Part shown: positions 40,421-48,973 of the stretch, piece by piece
How the letters are laid out: the number at the start of each line of letters is the position of its first letter
Numbering within the stretch: the stretch's first letter is position 1
Source of the DNA: Vicinamibacterales bacterium
Lineage (GTDB): Bacteria > Acidobacteriota > Vicinamibacteria > Vicinamibacterales > Fen-181
Direction: 5' to 3'
DNA: 64,000 nucleotides
Assembly: GCA_036504215.1 (NCBI GenBank)
Contig: DASXVO010000035.1
Span: 124,001 to 188,000 of the forward strand
Notes under the pieces: model-generated
Seen by the model: the letters and a program-made list of their open reading frames with translations, nothing else
What the model was told of the DNA's origin: nothing
Database searches by the model: none
Program-made: the position numbers and the translations under genes

Positions 40421-41761
40421 ATGCCCGAGACTGCCACGCTCCAGGTGCAGGGGAAGTCGTACAGCCTTCCGGTGGTGACCGGAAGCGAGCACGAAGTCGC
40501 AATCGACATCACCAAGCTGCGCGCCGAGTCCGGCGTCATCACCCTTGATGACGGCTACAGCAACACGGGTTCGTGCCGATCGGCGATCACGTTCATCGAC
40601 GGCGAACAGGGCATCCTGCGCTACCGCGGCATTCCCATCGAACAGGTTGCCGAACACAGCACGTTCCCCGAGACCGCCTGGCTGCTCATCTACGGCGAAC
40701 TGCCGACGGCCCAGCAGCTCGAGTGCTGGAGCAATCTACTCACCAAGCATGAGATGCTGCACGAGGGCCTGTACAAGCACTACGACGGCTTTCCCTCGCA
40801 GAGCCACCCGATGGCGATCCTCTCCGCGATGATCAACGCCGCGAGCTGCTACAACCCCGAGATCGTCAAGATGGAGAGTCCGGAGACCTTCCAGAGCGCG
40901 GCGGCGCGCCTGCTGAGCAAGACCCGGACGATTGCCGCGGCGGCCTACAAGGCGTCGATCGGTCAGCCGCTGGTGTATCCCAAGCCCCACCTCGACTACT
41001 GCGCGAACTTCCTTCACATGATGTTCTCGATCCCGTTCGAAGAGTACGAACCGGATCCTGACATCGTGCAGGCGCTGCAGTTGATTCTCGTGCTGCACGC
41101 GGACCACGAGCAGAACTGCTCGACGAGCACCGTCCGGATGGTCGCATCGAGCGGCGCCAACCTGTTCGCGAGCTGCGCGGCCGGCGTCTGCGCGCTGTGG
41201 GGGCCGCTCCACGGTGGCGCGAACGCGGCGGTGATCGAGATGCTGCAGTACATCCACGACAGCGGCATCTCGGTGAAGGACTACGTGGCGCGCGTGAAGG
41301 ACAAGACGTCGCACATCAAGCTGATGGGCTTCGGCCATCGGGTCTACAAGAACTACGACCCGCGCGCCAAGATCATCAAGCAGGCCGCCGACCGCGTCCT
41401 CAACAAGCTGCAGATCCACGACCCGATGCTCGATCTCGCCCGTGCGCTCGAGGAAGCGGCGCTCAGCGACGACTACTTCAAGGAGAAGAAGCTGTACCCG
41501 AACGTCGACTTCTACTCCGGCATCATCATGCGGGCGATCGGCATCCCGCTCGACATGTTCACGGTCATGTTCGCCATCGGCCGCATGCCCGGTTGGATCG
41601 CCAACTGGAAGGAAGTCTGGGAAGGCGACACGCGCATCTACCGCCCGCGCCAGATCTACACGGGTCCGCCGCTCCGCGAGTACGTGACCATTGGCAACCG
41701 GAAACCGATCCCCATCCCGGGCTTGAGCGGGAAGAAGGTCGGTCAAGGGGCTTGCGTGTAG
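40421..41761 (+). CDS. gltA: Citrate synthase
   Basis: 446 residues, hexameric type II size. Condenses oxaloacetate with acetyl-CoA. Landmarks: ITLDDGYSNTGSCRSAITFI, ILRYRGIPIEQVAEHSTFPE (catalytic His region 1), VLHADHEQNCSTSTVRMVAS, GPLHGGANAAVIEMLQ (His), MGFGHRVYKNYDPRAKIIKQ (His/Arg), NVDFYSGIIMRAIGIP (catalytic Asp) and the C-terminal RPRQIYTG. GGAAG lies upstream of the ATG. Followed by a terminator-like hairpin. Confidence 0.97.
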   Translation: MPETATLQVQGKSYSLPVVTGSEHEVAIDITKLRAESGVITLDDGYSNTGSCRSAITFIDGEQGILRYRGIPIEQVAEHSTFPETAWLLIYGELPTAQQLECWSNLLTKHEMLHEGLYKHYDGFPSQSHPMAILSAMINAASCYNPEIVKMESPETFQSAAARLLSKTRTIAAAAYKASIGQPLVYPKPHLDYCANFLHMMFSIPFEEYEPDPDIVQALQLILVLHADHEQNCSTSTVRMVASSGANLFASCAAGVCALWGPLHGGANAAVIEMLQYIHDSGISVKDYVARVKDKTSHIKLMGFGHRVYKNYDPRAKIIKQAADRVLNKLQIHDPMLDLARALEEAALSDDYFKEKKLYPNVDFYSGIIMRAIGIPLDMFTVMFAIGRMPGWIANWKEVWEGDTRIYRPRQIYTGPPLREYVTIGNRKPIPIPGLSGKKVGQGACV

Positions 41762-41775
41762 GATCCAGGAGTCAG

Positions 41776-41803
41776 GGGTCAGGGGGCATGGTCCTCCTGA
41801 CCC
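41776..41803 (+). terminator. Terminator-like hairpin after gltA
   Basis: An 11-bp stem with one G-U pair (41776-41786 with 41793-41803, core GGGTCAGG/CCTGACCC) and a 6-base loop starts 14 bases after the gltA stop. The 3' side is C/T-rich but lacks a true T-run. Confidence 0.55.
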
Positions 41804-41846
41804 AGGCTCTCACCCTTCCGCCTGTCCGCCGATCCGCCTTCATCCT

Positions 41847-41880
41847 TCGGCCTTCATCCTTCCGCTATACTTCCCCCATG
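41847..41880 (+). promoter_or_regulatory. Reverse-oriented GAAGGATGAAGG repeat and probable leaderless promoter of the chrA-like gene
   Basis: Two CCTTCATCCTTC units (reverse of the 2074-2162 repeat) end at about 41862. They run into TATACT (41866-41871), which sits 6 bases before the ATG at 41878. The interval TTCCCCC contains no Shine-Dalgarno match. If TATACT is the -10, transcription would begin at the start codon. Confidence 0.5.
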
Positions 41881-42432
41881 CTGCTCTGGGACATCTTCCT
41901 CCTGTTCACGCGCGTCGCCGTCTTCTCCTGGGGAGGCGGGCCGGCGTCGCTGGCGCTGATGCAGCGCGAGGTGACCGCAGCTGGCTGGGTGTCGCCGACT
42001 GAGTTTGCCGATGCGGTCGCGCTCGGGAACGCGCTTCCCGGTCCAATCGCACCACAGGTGTCGGCATACGTGGGGTATAAGCTCGCGGGAACCGGGGGCG
42101 CGGTCGCGGCAGCCGGCGGCACTGTATTCCCGACCACGGTGCTCATGCTGGTCATGGTCGTGCTGTTCTTCGGTGTGAAGGAGAACCCCGTCATCAAGTC
42201 GATGCTGACCGCCGTCCGCCCCGTCGTGATCGGGCTCCTGATTTGGACGGCCTACGACATGGCCCGGTCGGTGCTCGGTGTTGGGAGCGCCGGCTGGGGG
42301 CAGGCGCTGGTGCAGCGGTGGGACGGGGTGCTGCTGGCTCTCGCGTCGTTTGCCGTATTGACGTTCACCGCGATCAACCCGGTGTGGGTGATCCTCGCCG
42401 CTGCCCTCGTCGGCGTCGTCATCTATCGGTGA
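41878..42432 (+). CDS. chrA: Half-size chromate transporter (CHR family)
   Basis: 184 residues, one CHR domain with about six membrane helices. The N-terminal FTRVAVFSWGGGPASLALMQ is the family F-x-GG-GP motif, then GWVSPTEFADAVALGNALPG and PIAPQVSAYVGYKLAG. Short-chain CHR proteins usually occur as adjacent pairs coding for opposite-facing halves; here no second half flanks it. Chromate or another anion is the expected substrate, from family knowledge only. The translation start lacks a ribosome-binding site. Confidence 0.86.
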   Translation: MLLWDIFLLFTRVAVFSWGGGPASLALMQREVTAAGWVSPTEFADAVALGNALPGPIAPQVSAYVGYKLAGTGGAVAAAGGTVFPTTVLMLVMVVLFFGVKENPVIKSMLTAVRPVVIGLLIWTAYDMARSVLGVGSAGWGQALVQRWDGVLLALASFAVLTFTAINPVWVILAAALVGVVIYR

Positions 42433-42648
42433 CCCCGCCCGAATTCCTCGATGCGAGGGGCGAAGAGGAGTCGCCTTCGCGGATTTCTAGAGAAAAGTCT
42501 GCTCGGCAGCAGATTACTTGCCGATCGGCGCAGAAAACTGGCGCATCCTGAGTCGATTTGCGGCATCATTCTTGAGGGTGTTCCACAAAGAGGCGAGCGA
42601 GTCATCAGGGCGCCGCGGGTCTGGTTTTTCTCCAGGGGACGGATACCA

Positions 42649-42912
42649 ATGGGTCGGATTGCAGACTACGTCGCAACGCTCACGCCTTCCGAGCGGGAGC
42701 AATTCAAGGATCTCATCGAAGAGTGCACGCTGCGCGAGGCGACGATTCACCGGAACGCTGCGCGGGCGGACCTCGGACTGATTCAGTTGGCCGAGCAACA
42801 CCAGCGGCTGTCAACGAAGATTCGCGACCTGGAGCAGGCAGGACAGCGTTTGATGGATACCGTCAGCCGAATGTACCTGCAGACCGTCCCGAAGCCGAGC
42901 AAGCTGCACTAA
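42649..42912 (+). CDS. Small coiled-coil protein, unknown
   Basis: 87 residues starting MGRIADYVATLTPSEREQFK. The middle (residues 25-75) is Leu/Ala/Gln-rich with heptad spacing, consistent with one long helix or coiled coil; there are no Cys, signal peptide or membrane span. The frame is open from 42451 but AGGGGACGG lies before this ATG. No family recognised. The 216-base gap before it (42433-42648) holds only a 6-bp hairpin (42498-42513). Confidence 0.6.
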   Translation: MGRIADYVATLTPSEREQFKDLIEECTLREATIHRNAARADLGLIQLAEQHQRLSTKIRDLEQAGQRLMDTVSRMYLQTVPKPSKLH

Positions 42913-43023
42913 ACCCTGAGTTCACGTGTATTGACCATGTTTCGCGCCCTGCGCACCGTGTGAAACGGGCGTTCCCTGCGCGAGACGTTGGTCAAAACCA
43001 CTGAGTCGACGGGTAGCGCCGAC

Positions 43024-43227
43024 TCATCTCGAATGGCGGCAGCGTCCGTCATCCCTCTGTACAGAGAACGTGCCATCGAGCCGGGCCACCATTGTCGCGT
43101 ACCGCCGTTCGATGTCGTCGAGCGCGAGCCGGGCCGCCTCGGCCGTCAGTGCTCCGGATTTCACCTGGCCGTCGATCCTCGCGCACTGGTCGTCGTACCA
43201 GCGATCAGGATCGAAGTTGTACGTCAC
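43024..43227 (-). CDS. Small hypothetical protein
   Basis: 67 residues from the GTG at 43227 (GGGGTGGA just upstream): VTYNFDPDRWYDDQCARIDG, followed by a helix with AEAARLALDDIERRYATMVA and a basic tail. Strong helix-forming composition and a W-Y-D-D motif, but no known domain. It lies downstream of the ferritin-like gene on the same strand. A longer upstream extension is open but has shadow-like Arg/Ala composition. Confidence 0.5.
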   Translation of the reverse strand: MTYNFDPDRWYDDQCARIDGQVKSGALTAEAARLALDDIERRYATMVARLDGTFSVQRDDGRCRHSR

Positions 43228-43304
43228 CGTCCACCCCCCGGCGCTTCGCAGCGGATTCAGGGCGCAGCGAGTTGCGCCCCTGCTCCTGGCTCCTGGCTTC
43301 TGTT

Positions 43305-43814
43305 TCAGAACGGCGAGAACGAGTTCTTCTCCCAGAAGTCGCTGCGGATGCTGTCGTAGAGTCCCTGCAGCGCGCGCAGATGCTGCTGCTCCCAATCGGC
43401 GAGGAACCCGTAGAACGCCCGCACCTCGGTCTCCGGAGTGTTCTGCATCGCGCCCGTGAAGTAGGCGATCGCGTTCTTCTCGAGCGTCATGCCCACCGAG
43501 AGCGCGGCCATCTCGAACGCCGCACCTTCCGCCTGCTCACGGAAGCGGTCGGTGAACACCTTCTCCGAGAACGCGCGCAAGTCGGGCAGGACGATCCCCA
43601 TCGCGAAGGCCGCGGTGCCCTTCTCGTCGTAGTTCTTCAGCACGCTGCGGAGGAATGCCTGGTGCTGCACCTCGTCCTCTGCCAGGCGGCCGAACAGTTC
43701 CTGAACCGCGGGCTTGTCGGCGCGATCCGCCGTCATGGAGTAGAACGTGTAGCCGTCAATCTCGATCTGATAGGCCTTGCGGAGAATGTCGATCATCTGG
43801 TCAGAAGCGGTCAT
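43305..43814 (-). CDS. Ferritin-like diiron-fold (rubrerythrin-type) protein
   Basis: 169 residues, four-helix bundle. Metal-ligand candidates are AYQIEIDGYTFY (Glu), LAEDEVQHQAFL (ExxH), MTLEKNAIAYF (Glu) and LADWEQQHLRALQ (ExxH), the two E and two ExxH pattern of ferritin-like proteins. No rubredoxin-type Cys4 domain is present. Likely peroxide or iron handling; exact activity unknown. A separate promoter is expected because the gene upstream is on the far side of a small gap and ends at 43863. Confidence 0.88.
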   Translation of the reverse strand: MTASDQMIDILRKAYQIEIDGYTFYSMTADRADKPAVQELFGRLAEDEVQHQAFLRSVLKNYDEKGTAAFAMGIVLPDLRAFSEKVFTDRFREQAEGAAFEMAALSVGMTLEKNAIAYFTGAMQNTPETEVRAFYGFLADWEQQHLRALQGLYDSIRSDFWEKNSFSPF

Positions 43815-43862
43815 GGCAGCGCCTCCAGCGCGATCACATCATAGCTCCATCGCCGTTCCCGC

Positions 43863-46484
43863 TCATTCTCTCGGTGGAATCGGCTGAAGGTATTCGTCGG
43901 CGTAGCGCTGCGGGATGCCGTCGCTCACGACCAGATTGTAGAGATCGCCGTCGATCGCCCCGGACTCTGCCATCTCACCAAGCACACGCATGGCCTCCGA
44001 GAGGCTCATGGCGCGCCGGTACGGCCGATCTCTCGCCGTCAATGCCTCGAGTACGTCGGCGATGCCGATGATCCGGCCCTGGATGGGGATGTCGGCACCG
44101 GCCAGTTTGAGCGGATAGCCGTTCCCGCTCACCTGCTCGTGGTGCGAGCCCGCGTACCGAGGGACGTTGCGAAGTCCCTTCGGGTAGGGCAGTCTCTCCA
44201 GCATTCGGATGGTGGAGACGACGTGGCCACAGATGATCTCGCGTTCCTCCGGGGTCAGCGTTCCCGACCGGACAGAGAGGTGGTACATCTCGTCGTCCGA
44301 CAGGAGCGATTCCCTCTGATGGCTGACGTTCGTCCAGCGGTACCGCGCGCCGATCTCCCGGATCCGCTCTCGCAGGTCGTCGGACATGTACTCGGTACCC
44401 ACGTTGCACGTTCGCAGGACAGCCAGGTCGTCCTCGAGTTGGAGGTCATGGTCGGCTGTTGTGGCGTCGATCCGGTTCAGCAGTTCACGGTTTCCTTCCG
44501 GCACAGCCTGTCGGACGGCCCGCTCCAGGAGTTCCACGCGGTGTTCGCGCCGGGCGATTTCCGCACGCGCCTCGACGAGATGGATACGGTCGAAGATGGT
44601 CTCGAGCTTCGTGGCCTTGTCCGTGAGGTGGACCGGCGTCGTCAGTTTCCCGCAGTCGTGCAGCAGCGCGGCGATTCTGAGTTCGTACAGTTCGTCGGCC
44701 GAGAGCGCCCGATCCCTCACCGTGCGGTCGGGGCTCCGGGCCATCGCCTCGGCGATCATCGAGCTCAGCGCGACGACTCGCCTGACGTGCCCGCCCGTGT
44801 GGGGAGATTGTTCGTCGATGGCCGTGCTGATGAGTTCCGTCAAGCCCTCGAACAGCCTCTTGAACTCGTGAACCAGCCTGTTCTTGGTCAGCGCAACGGC
44901 CGCCTGCGAGGCCAGCGATTCCGCCAGTCGTTGATCCGCGTCGGAGAACGGCACGATCGCTCCCGTCGTCCTTGCCTGCGCATTGATCAGATGCAGAATG
45001 CCGATGACCGCGTTCTCGTGATTCCGAAGCGGCAGGCCGAGGAAGGACCGCGAGCGATAGCCCGACCGCCGGTCGAAGTCGATCAAGGCCGCGAAATCGT
45101 CACCGGTCGCCGAGTGGACGTCGGGTGTCGAGATCGTCCTCTTCGTCGCTTCGTGTATGGCCGGCATCGCAGGCGCGTCGTGGCGCGAGCCGCCGTACGG
45201 ACTGAGCGTGGCCTCGGCGCCGGCGCCGCGCTGCCACAACGAGAGGGATTTCACGTGCGCGAGGGCCAACTCGAGGCGGCCATCGTTCGACAGCAAATAC
45301 AGCGCGGCGCCGTCTGCGTTGAAGACCGCCTGCGCGCCGCAGAGCACCGTCTCGAGCAGTCTGGCTTCGTCCCTCTCGACCGACAGCGACACGCCGATGC
45401 TGTTGACCGTGTTCATGACGCTGAGATGAACCTCCATGCTCTCCGTCATGTCGTTGAACGCCGCGCCCAGCACGGCGAACTCGTCATCGCTGGCAATTCC
45501 GGTCCGATGCGAGAAGTCTCCTGCCTTCAGCTTCTGTGTCGCCTCCAGCAACTGTTCGACCGGGACCGTTCTCCGGCGGATCTGGCGCAGACTGGCGAAT
45601 GTGACGATCCAGAACGTGCACAGGGCGACCAGCGAGAACGTCCACGCGAACTCGCGCAGCGGCTGTTGCACCGCGCTTCGCTGCTCGCTCTGGATCAGCA
45701 CCCATGAGGCGAGGTAGGTCGGCCGCATGAACACGGTCCAATATCCGGCCACGTAGCGGTCGCTTCCGTGGGTCCACTCGAACCGCCCCGACGGTCCGTG
45801 ATTCTCGATGGACGCCTTCACTCGTCCGGCGAGCATCTTGTCGGGGAGCGTGGCATAGAGCGTCTCCCCGGCCTGTCCGAGCACGCACAGTTCCTGGCCT
45901 GGCGACACGAAGCCATCTCCGCCCCAGAGATAGTCCGGGTTGACTTCCCCCACGAGCATGTCCCCGTCAGGCGCCGCGGGATCGAGCAGCCGGGCGATGA
46001 AGACGGCGTTCGCGCCGTTGGCCGCCGGAGCGGTGGTCACCAGCGTCCCGCCCGACCGGACGTGGCTGCGTTGGTCGTTCGCCAGGCGTGGAGAGACCGT
46101 GTCCCCTCCACTCAGCGACGAGACCACGCGGTTGTCGCCGGCCACGACCGCCAGGTTGCGAAAGCGCCTGGCGAGCCTGTCTCCGAGGGTGCGGGTCGAC
46201 TTGTCCAGCGATCCAATGCCCGTAGACAGGAGGTTGACCGAGATCAGGTCCAGATCCGGCTCGAGGGACGAGATGCGCTCGACGATCGTCATCCCGGCCG
46301 ACTTGCTGGCCTGGTGCAGACGCCCCTCGGACAGGTTGGTGAGGTGGGACCGAACGTCGAGGAACGAGAAGAGCGCCAACACTCCGACAGGGAGGAGGGC
46401 GCATCCGACGAATAGAAGGAACATGCGCCGCGCGACCCGGCTGCGCAGCATGCCGAACTTGATCCAGTAGTTTTCCGGCGTCAT
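43863..46484 (-). CDS. Membrane sensor with Cache-like, HAMP, GAF and HD-GYP domains
   Basis: 873 residues from the ATG at 46484. Membrane helix about 20-42, then a periplasmic Cache-like sensor of roughly 250 residues, a second helix near 300, HAMP (about 325-375), GAF (about 400-560) and HD-GYP (about 580-840). Catalytic motifs intact: LLHDCGK (HD) and HHEQVSGNGYP (the HHExxxGxGYP signature). It should degrade cyclic di-GMP (or a related cyclic dinucleotide) in response to an external ligand and a GAF signal. The pseudopilin gene lies just upstream on the same strand, so it may tie second-messenger turnover to secretion or pili. Confidence 0.92.
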   Translation of the reverse strand: MTPENYWIKFGMLRSRVARRMFLLFVGCALLPVGVLALFSFLDVRSHLTNLSEGRLHQASKSAGMTIVERISSLEPDLDLISVNLLSTGIGSLDKSTRTLGDRLARRFRNLAVVAGDNRVVSSLSGGDTVSPRLANDQRSHVRSGGTLVTTAPAANGANAVFIARLLDPAAPDGDMLVGEVNPDYLWGGDGFVSPGQELCVLGQAGETLYATLPDKMLAGRVKASIENHGPSGRFEWTHGSDRYVAGYWTVFMRPTYLASWVLIQSEQRSAVQQPLREFAWTFSLVALCTFWIVTFASLRQIRRRTVPVEQLLEATQKLKAGDFSHRTGIASDDEFAVLGAAFNDMTESMEVHLSVMNTVNSIGVSLSVERDEARLLETVLCGAQAVFNADGAALYLLSNDGRLELALAHVKSLSLWQRGAGAEATLSPYGGSRHDAPAMPAIHEATKRTISTPDVHSATGDDFAALIDFDRRSGYRSRSFLGLPLRNHENAVIGILHLINAQARTTGAIVPFSDADQRLAESLASQAAVALTKNRLVHEFKRLFEGLTELISTAIDEQSPHTGGHVRRVVALSSMIAEAMARSPDRTVRDRALSADELYELRIAALLHDCGKLTTPVHLTDKATKLETIFDRIHLVEARAEIARREHRVELLERAVRQAVPEGNRELLNRIDATTADHDLQLEDDLAVLRTCNVGTEYMSDDLRERIREIGARYRWTNVSHQRESLLSDDEMYHLSVRSGTLTPEEREIICGHVVSTIRMLERLPYPKGLRNVPRYAGSHHEQVSGNGYPLKLAGADIPIQGRIIGIADVLEALTARDRPYRRAMSLSEAMRVLGEMAESGAIDGDLYNLVVSDGIPQRYADEYLQPIPPRE

Positions 46485-46518
46485 GATGCCAGCGCCATGC
46501 TCCGTCCTGCGCCCTGGT

Positions 46519-46590
46519 AGCCAGCGAAGCTTCGCCTCAGACCGCCGAACTCGCTTCATTCGTCACGCTCTGACCCCCGGAAGATGTCTA
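46519..46590 (-). repeat. Dispersed post-stop repeat, copy C (complete)
   Basis: The continuous unit runs GCGAAGCTTCGCCTCAGACC, GCCGAACTCGCTTCATTCGT, CACGCTCTGACC and GGAAGATGTCTA. Its last three bases are the stop codon (CTA on plus, TAG on minus) of the pseudopilin gene. Same arrangement as copy B at the hydrolase stop. Confidence 0.7.
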
Positions 46591-47082
46591 GTAGTCGGCG
46601 GCGAGACCGATGAAGCCGCCGCTGTTCGCGCGCACGACGTCGTCCCGGCTGGCCTTCGCGGTCAGCGGACCCGCGCTCGCCCCGTCCTTCCCCATGCTGT
46701 AGAGGTCGAAGTCATCGTTGAGCGGGACGAGGTTCTTGTCTTTTCTCGCCCCTCCGCGGTTCTTCGTCCCAAAGAGCTTCAGATACTGGTACGAATGGCC
46801 CCACGGGTCCAGGAGATCGGCGAAGCCCGCGTCGGCCAGCGAATCGGGGTAGGTTCCCGTCTGAACCATGCGGACGCTGATGGTCAACGAGATGTTCTTG
46901 ATGTCACCGATCGCGCGGGTGACCCTGGCTCTCTCCAGGGCACGGAAGTAGGTTGGAATGGAGATCGCGGCCAGCGTGCCCAGGAGACCGACCACGAGCA
47001 ACAGTTCCAGCAGGGTGAACCCGGTCCGCGAAGATCGGATCCGACGCGAAGCGGGCGGGGCGCCGTCTTTCGTGGCGATCAT
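46588..47082 (-). CDS. GspG-like type II secretion/type IV pseudopilin
   Basis: 164 residues. Prepilin signal: basic leader ending TGFTLLELLLVVGLLGTLAA, with G-F-T-L-L-E around the peptidase site (cleavage after the Gly, Glu at +5). The C-domain has LLDPWGHSYQYL and DDFDLYSMGKDG, the GspG-type calcium-loop region. Its start overlaps the stop of the HAMP protein gene (ATGA). No other T2SS genes are in the window, so it is an orphan pseudopilin; it lies upstream of the HD-GYP gene. Confidence 0.9.
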   Translation of the reverse strand: MIATKDGAPPASRRIRSSRTGFTLLELLLVVGLLGTLAAISIPTYFRALERARVTRAIGDIKNISLTISVRMVQTGTYPDSLADAGFADLLDPWGHSYQYLKLFGTKNRGGARKDKNLVPLNDDFDLYSMGKDGASAGPLTAKASRDDVVRANSGGFIGLAADY

Positions 47083-47708
47083 TGGCGCGGGATCGCCGGA
47101 GCGTGTCCGGTATCGGGCCAGGCCTCACAACTCAGCCCGGCGAGCGCGTCGTGAAGGCGCTGCTCTGTGCGGACGATGTCGGCCAGGACGGCACCGGCTG
47201 CGGCGTCGTCGCGAGAGGAGGCCGACAGATCACGATAGGTGGAGACGGACTCATGAAGCCTTGTCGCTTCCCGCTGGGCCTGGACAACCAGCGTCCGCCA
47301 GCGGTCGAGCATGGCGTTGACGACATCCATTTCCGTCTTGAGGTGGTCGTGCTCTCTGAGCGTGACCGGCTTCGGTACGACTCCGGCCGCCATCGCCTCA
47401 CACACGCGGCGAAAGCGATAGATCGGTCCGGCTATTCTGTGGCTGGCGCTCACCGAGTGAAGTGCGATGGCGAGCAGCGTCAACAGGACCGGAAGCCAGT
47501 ACGTCTCGTGGAGGTAGATAATCCGAAGCGCGGCGTCGGATGCGTCGGTGGCGTTCAACTCCGGCCGGCTCAATTGGAGGATCAGCGGCGCGAACAGGGC
47601 CGTCGACACCACCAGCACCAGGAGGCCGACGTAGCACAGGCTCGTCGCCATCATGCTGAACTGGAGCTTGCGGTTGATGACGAACGTTCTTCTTCGCAGG
47701 ATCAACAC
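47079..47708 (-). CDS. Two-helix membrane protein with HAMP domain, no output domain
   Basis: 209 residues. Membrane helices about 20-45 and 68-90 enclose a short periplasmic loop; a HAMP-like linker follows (HRIAGPIYRFRRVCEAMAAG), then a long charged helix to the end. Neither kinase nor methyl-accepting signalling domain is present. Overlap with the pseudopilin start implies translational coupling. It may pass a signal to a partner protein; function unknown. Confidence 0.82.
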   Translation of the reverse strand: MLILRRRTFVINRKLQFSMMATSLCYVGLLVLVVSTALFAPLILQLSRPELNATDASDAALRIIYLHETYWLPVLLTLLAIALHSVSASHRIAGPIYRFRRVCEAMAAGVVPKPVTLREHDHLKTEMDVVNAMLDRWRTLVVQAQREATRLHESVSTYRDLSASSRDDAAAGAVLADIVRTEQRLHDALAGLSCEAWPDTGHAPAIPRQ

Positions 47709-48060
47709 TTTCGTCGCCCTCGATCGACGCCGACAGTTGCGACGGGCGGTTGCTCCCGGCGAAGCTGCCCGTACGATCTATCGGCACAATTGCACGGCGG
47801 TGTAGTCGGCTTCTCACATCCGACCCCGCCTTGACAGGGTCTGCCGCCCGAGGGAGACTAGAAAGGTTCGTGCCGGGCCGTCCGAGGCCGGCGTCTCGCG
47901 TCCTCCGAATCCAGCCCCCTCCCGCGTCGCTCCGGAGTTCCAGGTGCACATTCCAGGTCTCCGCATCGACGCGTCCGGTGTATTCGCAGAATTTATGCGT
48001 CCATAAACCCGGCTGATAGATTACCGCCTGACGACAGCACTCATCAGGACCCTGACTGCC
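47709..48060. other. Divergent intergenic region with 16-base palindrome
   Basis: 352 bases between the HAMP-protein and phosphotransacylase genes. TTTATG-CGTC-CATAAA (47992-48007) is a perfect 6-4-6 dyad. TAGATT (48017-48022) downstream could be a -10 for the oxidoreductase operon, in which case the dyad overlaps the -35. Nothing else is apparent. Confidence 0.5.
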
Positions 48061-48963
48061 ATGCCACCTGTGACCTCCATCTGTGATCTCCACGCCGTCG
48101 CCCGGAAGGGCACGCCGCGCACGATTGCCGTTGCCTGTCCCCACGACGAGGACGTCCTGATGTCGCTCGACAGGGCAGCCGCTGCCGGCGTCGTCCGGCC
48201 GCTGCTCATCGGCCGCCCGGCGACGATTGAAGCGCTCTGCAAGAGTCTGAAACTCGATCGGTTCAACCCCGACATCGTCGAATGCGCAGACGATGCGGGC
48301 GCCGTCGAGGTGGCGGTGCGCAAGGTGCGCAGTGGCGAGGCTCAGATGCTGATGAAGGGGATGGTGTCCACCGGCACCTTCCTCAAGGGCATCCTGAACA
48401 AGGAATTCGGCCTGCGCAAACGCGCGCTCCTCAGCCACGTCGCGGTCTTCGAGGTACAGGACCCGCGGCGCCTGGTGCTCATGAGCGATGCGGCCATGAA
48501 CATCGCGCCGGACCTGCTGCAAAAGGTCCAGATCCTCGAGAATGCCGTCGACCTGTCGCACGCGCTGGGCGTGGAGCGTCCGGCTGTTGCCGCGATTGCC
48601 GCCGTCGAAACGGTCAACCCCGAGATGCCGGCCACCGTGGACGCGGCATCCCTGGCCAAGATGGCGGACCGCGGGCAGATCAAGGGCTGCATCGTGGATG
48701 GACCACTGGCCCTCGACAACGCGCTCTCGGTTGAGGCGGCGCGTCACAAGGGGATCGCGAGCCCGGTGGCAGGCGTCGCCGACATTCTGGTGGTGCCCGA
48801 CATCGAGGCGGGCAACGTCCTCTACAAGGCCCTGGGACTCCTCGGCTCCTGGCCGATGGCGGCGATCATCGTCGGCGCGAGCGCGCCGGTCGTGCTCACG
48901 TCGCGGGCCGACTCCGACGAGACCAAGTTCAACTCGATCGCGCTGGCGGCGGCCATCTCGTAG
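48061..48963 (+). CDS. ptb: Phosphate acetyl/butyryltransferase family enzyme
   Basis: 300 residues, the usual Ptb length. Motifs: IAVACPHDEDVLMSLDRAAA, LLIGRPATIEALCKSL, EAQMLMKGMVSTGTFLKGIL (family KG-v-T/S-T motif), RALLSHVAVFEV, LVLMSDAAMNIAPDLLQK and GAGAPVVLTSRAD-like SAPVVLTSRADSDETKFNSI. It transfers acyl groups between CoA and phosphate; beside a 2-oxoacid oxidoreductase the acyl is probably branched-chain or butyryl. No kinase partner (buk) is encoded beside it. It starts the operon. Confidence 0.9.
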   Translation: MPPVTSICDLHAVARKGTPRTIAVACPHDEDVLMSLDRAAAAGVVRPLLIGRPATIEALCKSLKLDRFNPDIVECADDAGAVEVAVRKVRSGEAQMLMKGMVSTGTFLKGILNKEFGLRKRALLSHVAVFEVQDPRRLVLMSDAAMNIAPDLLQKVQILENAVDLSHALGVERPAVAAIAAVETVNPEMPATVDAASLAKMADRGQIKGCIVDGPLALDNALSVEAARHKGIASPVAGVADILVVPDIEAGNVLYKALGLLGSWPMAAIIVGASAPVVLTSRADSDETKFNSIALAAAIS

Positions 48964-48973
48964 GAGTAGGCGA

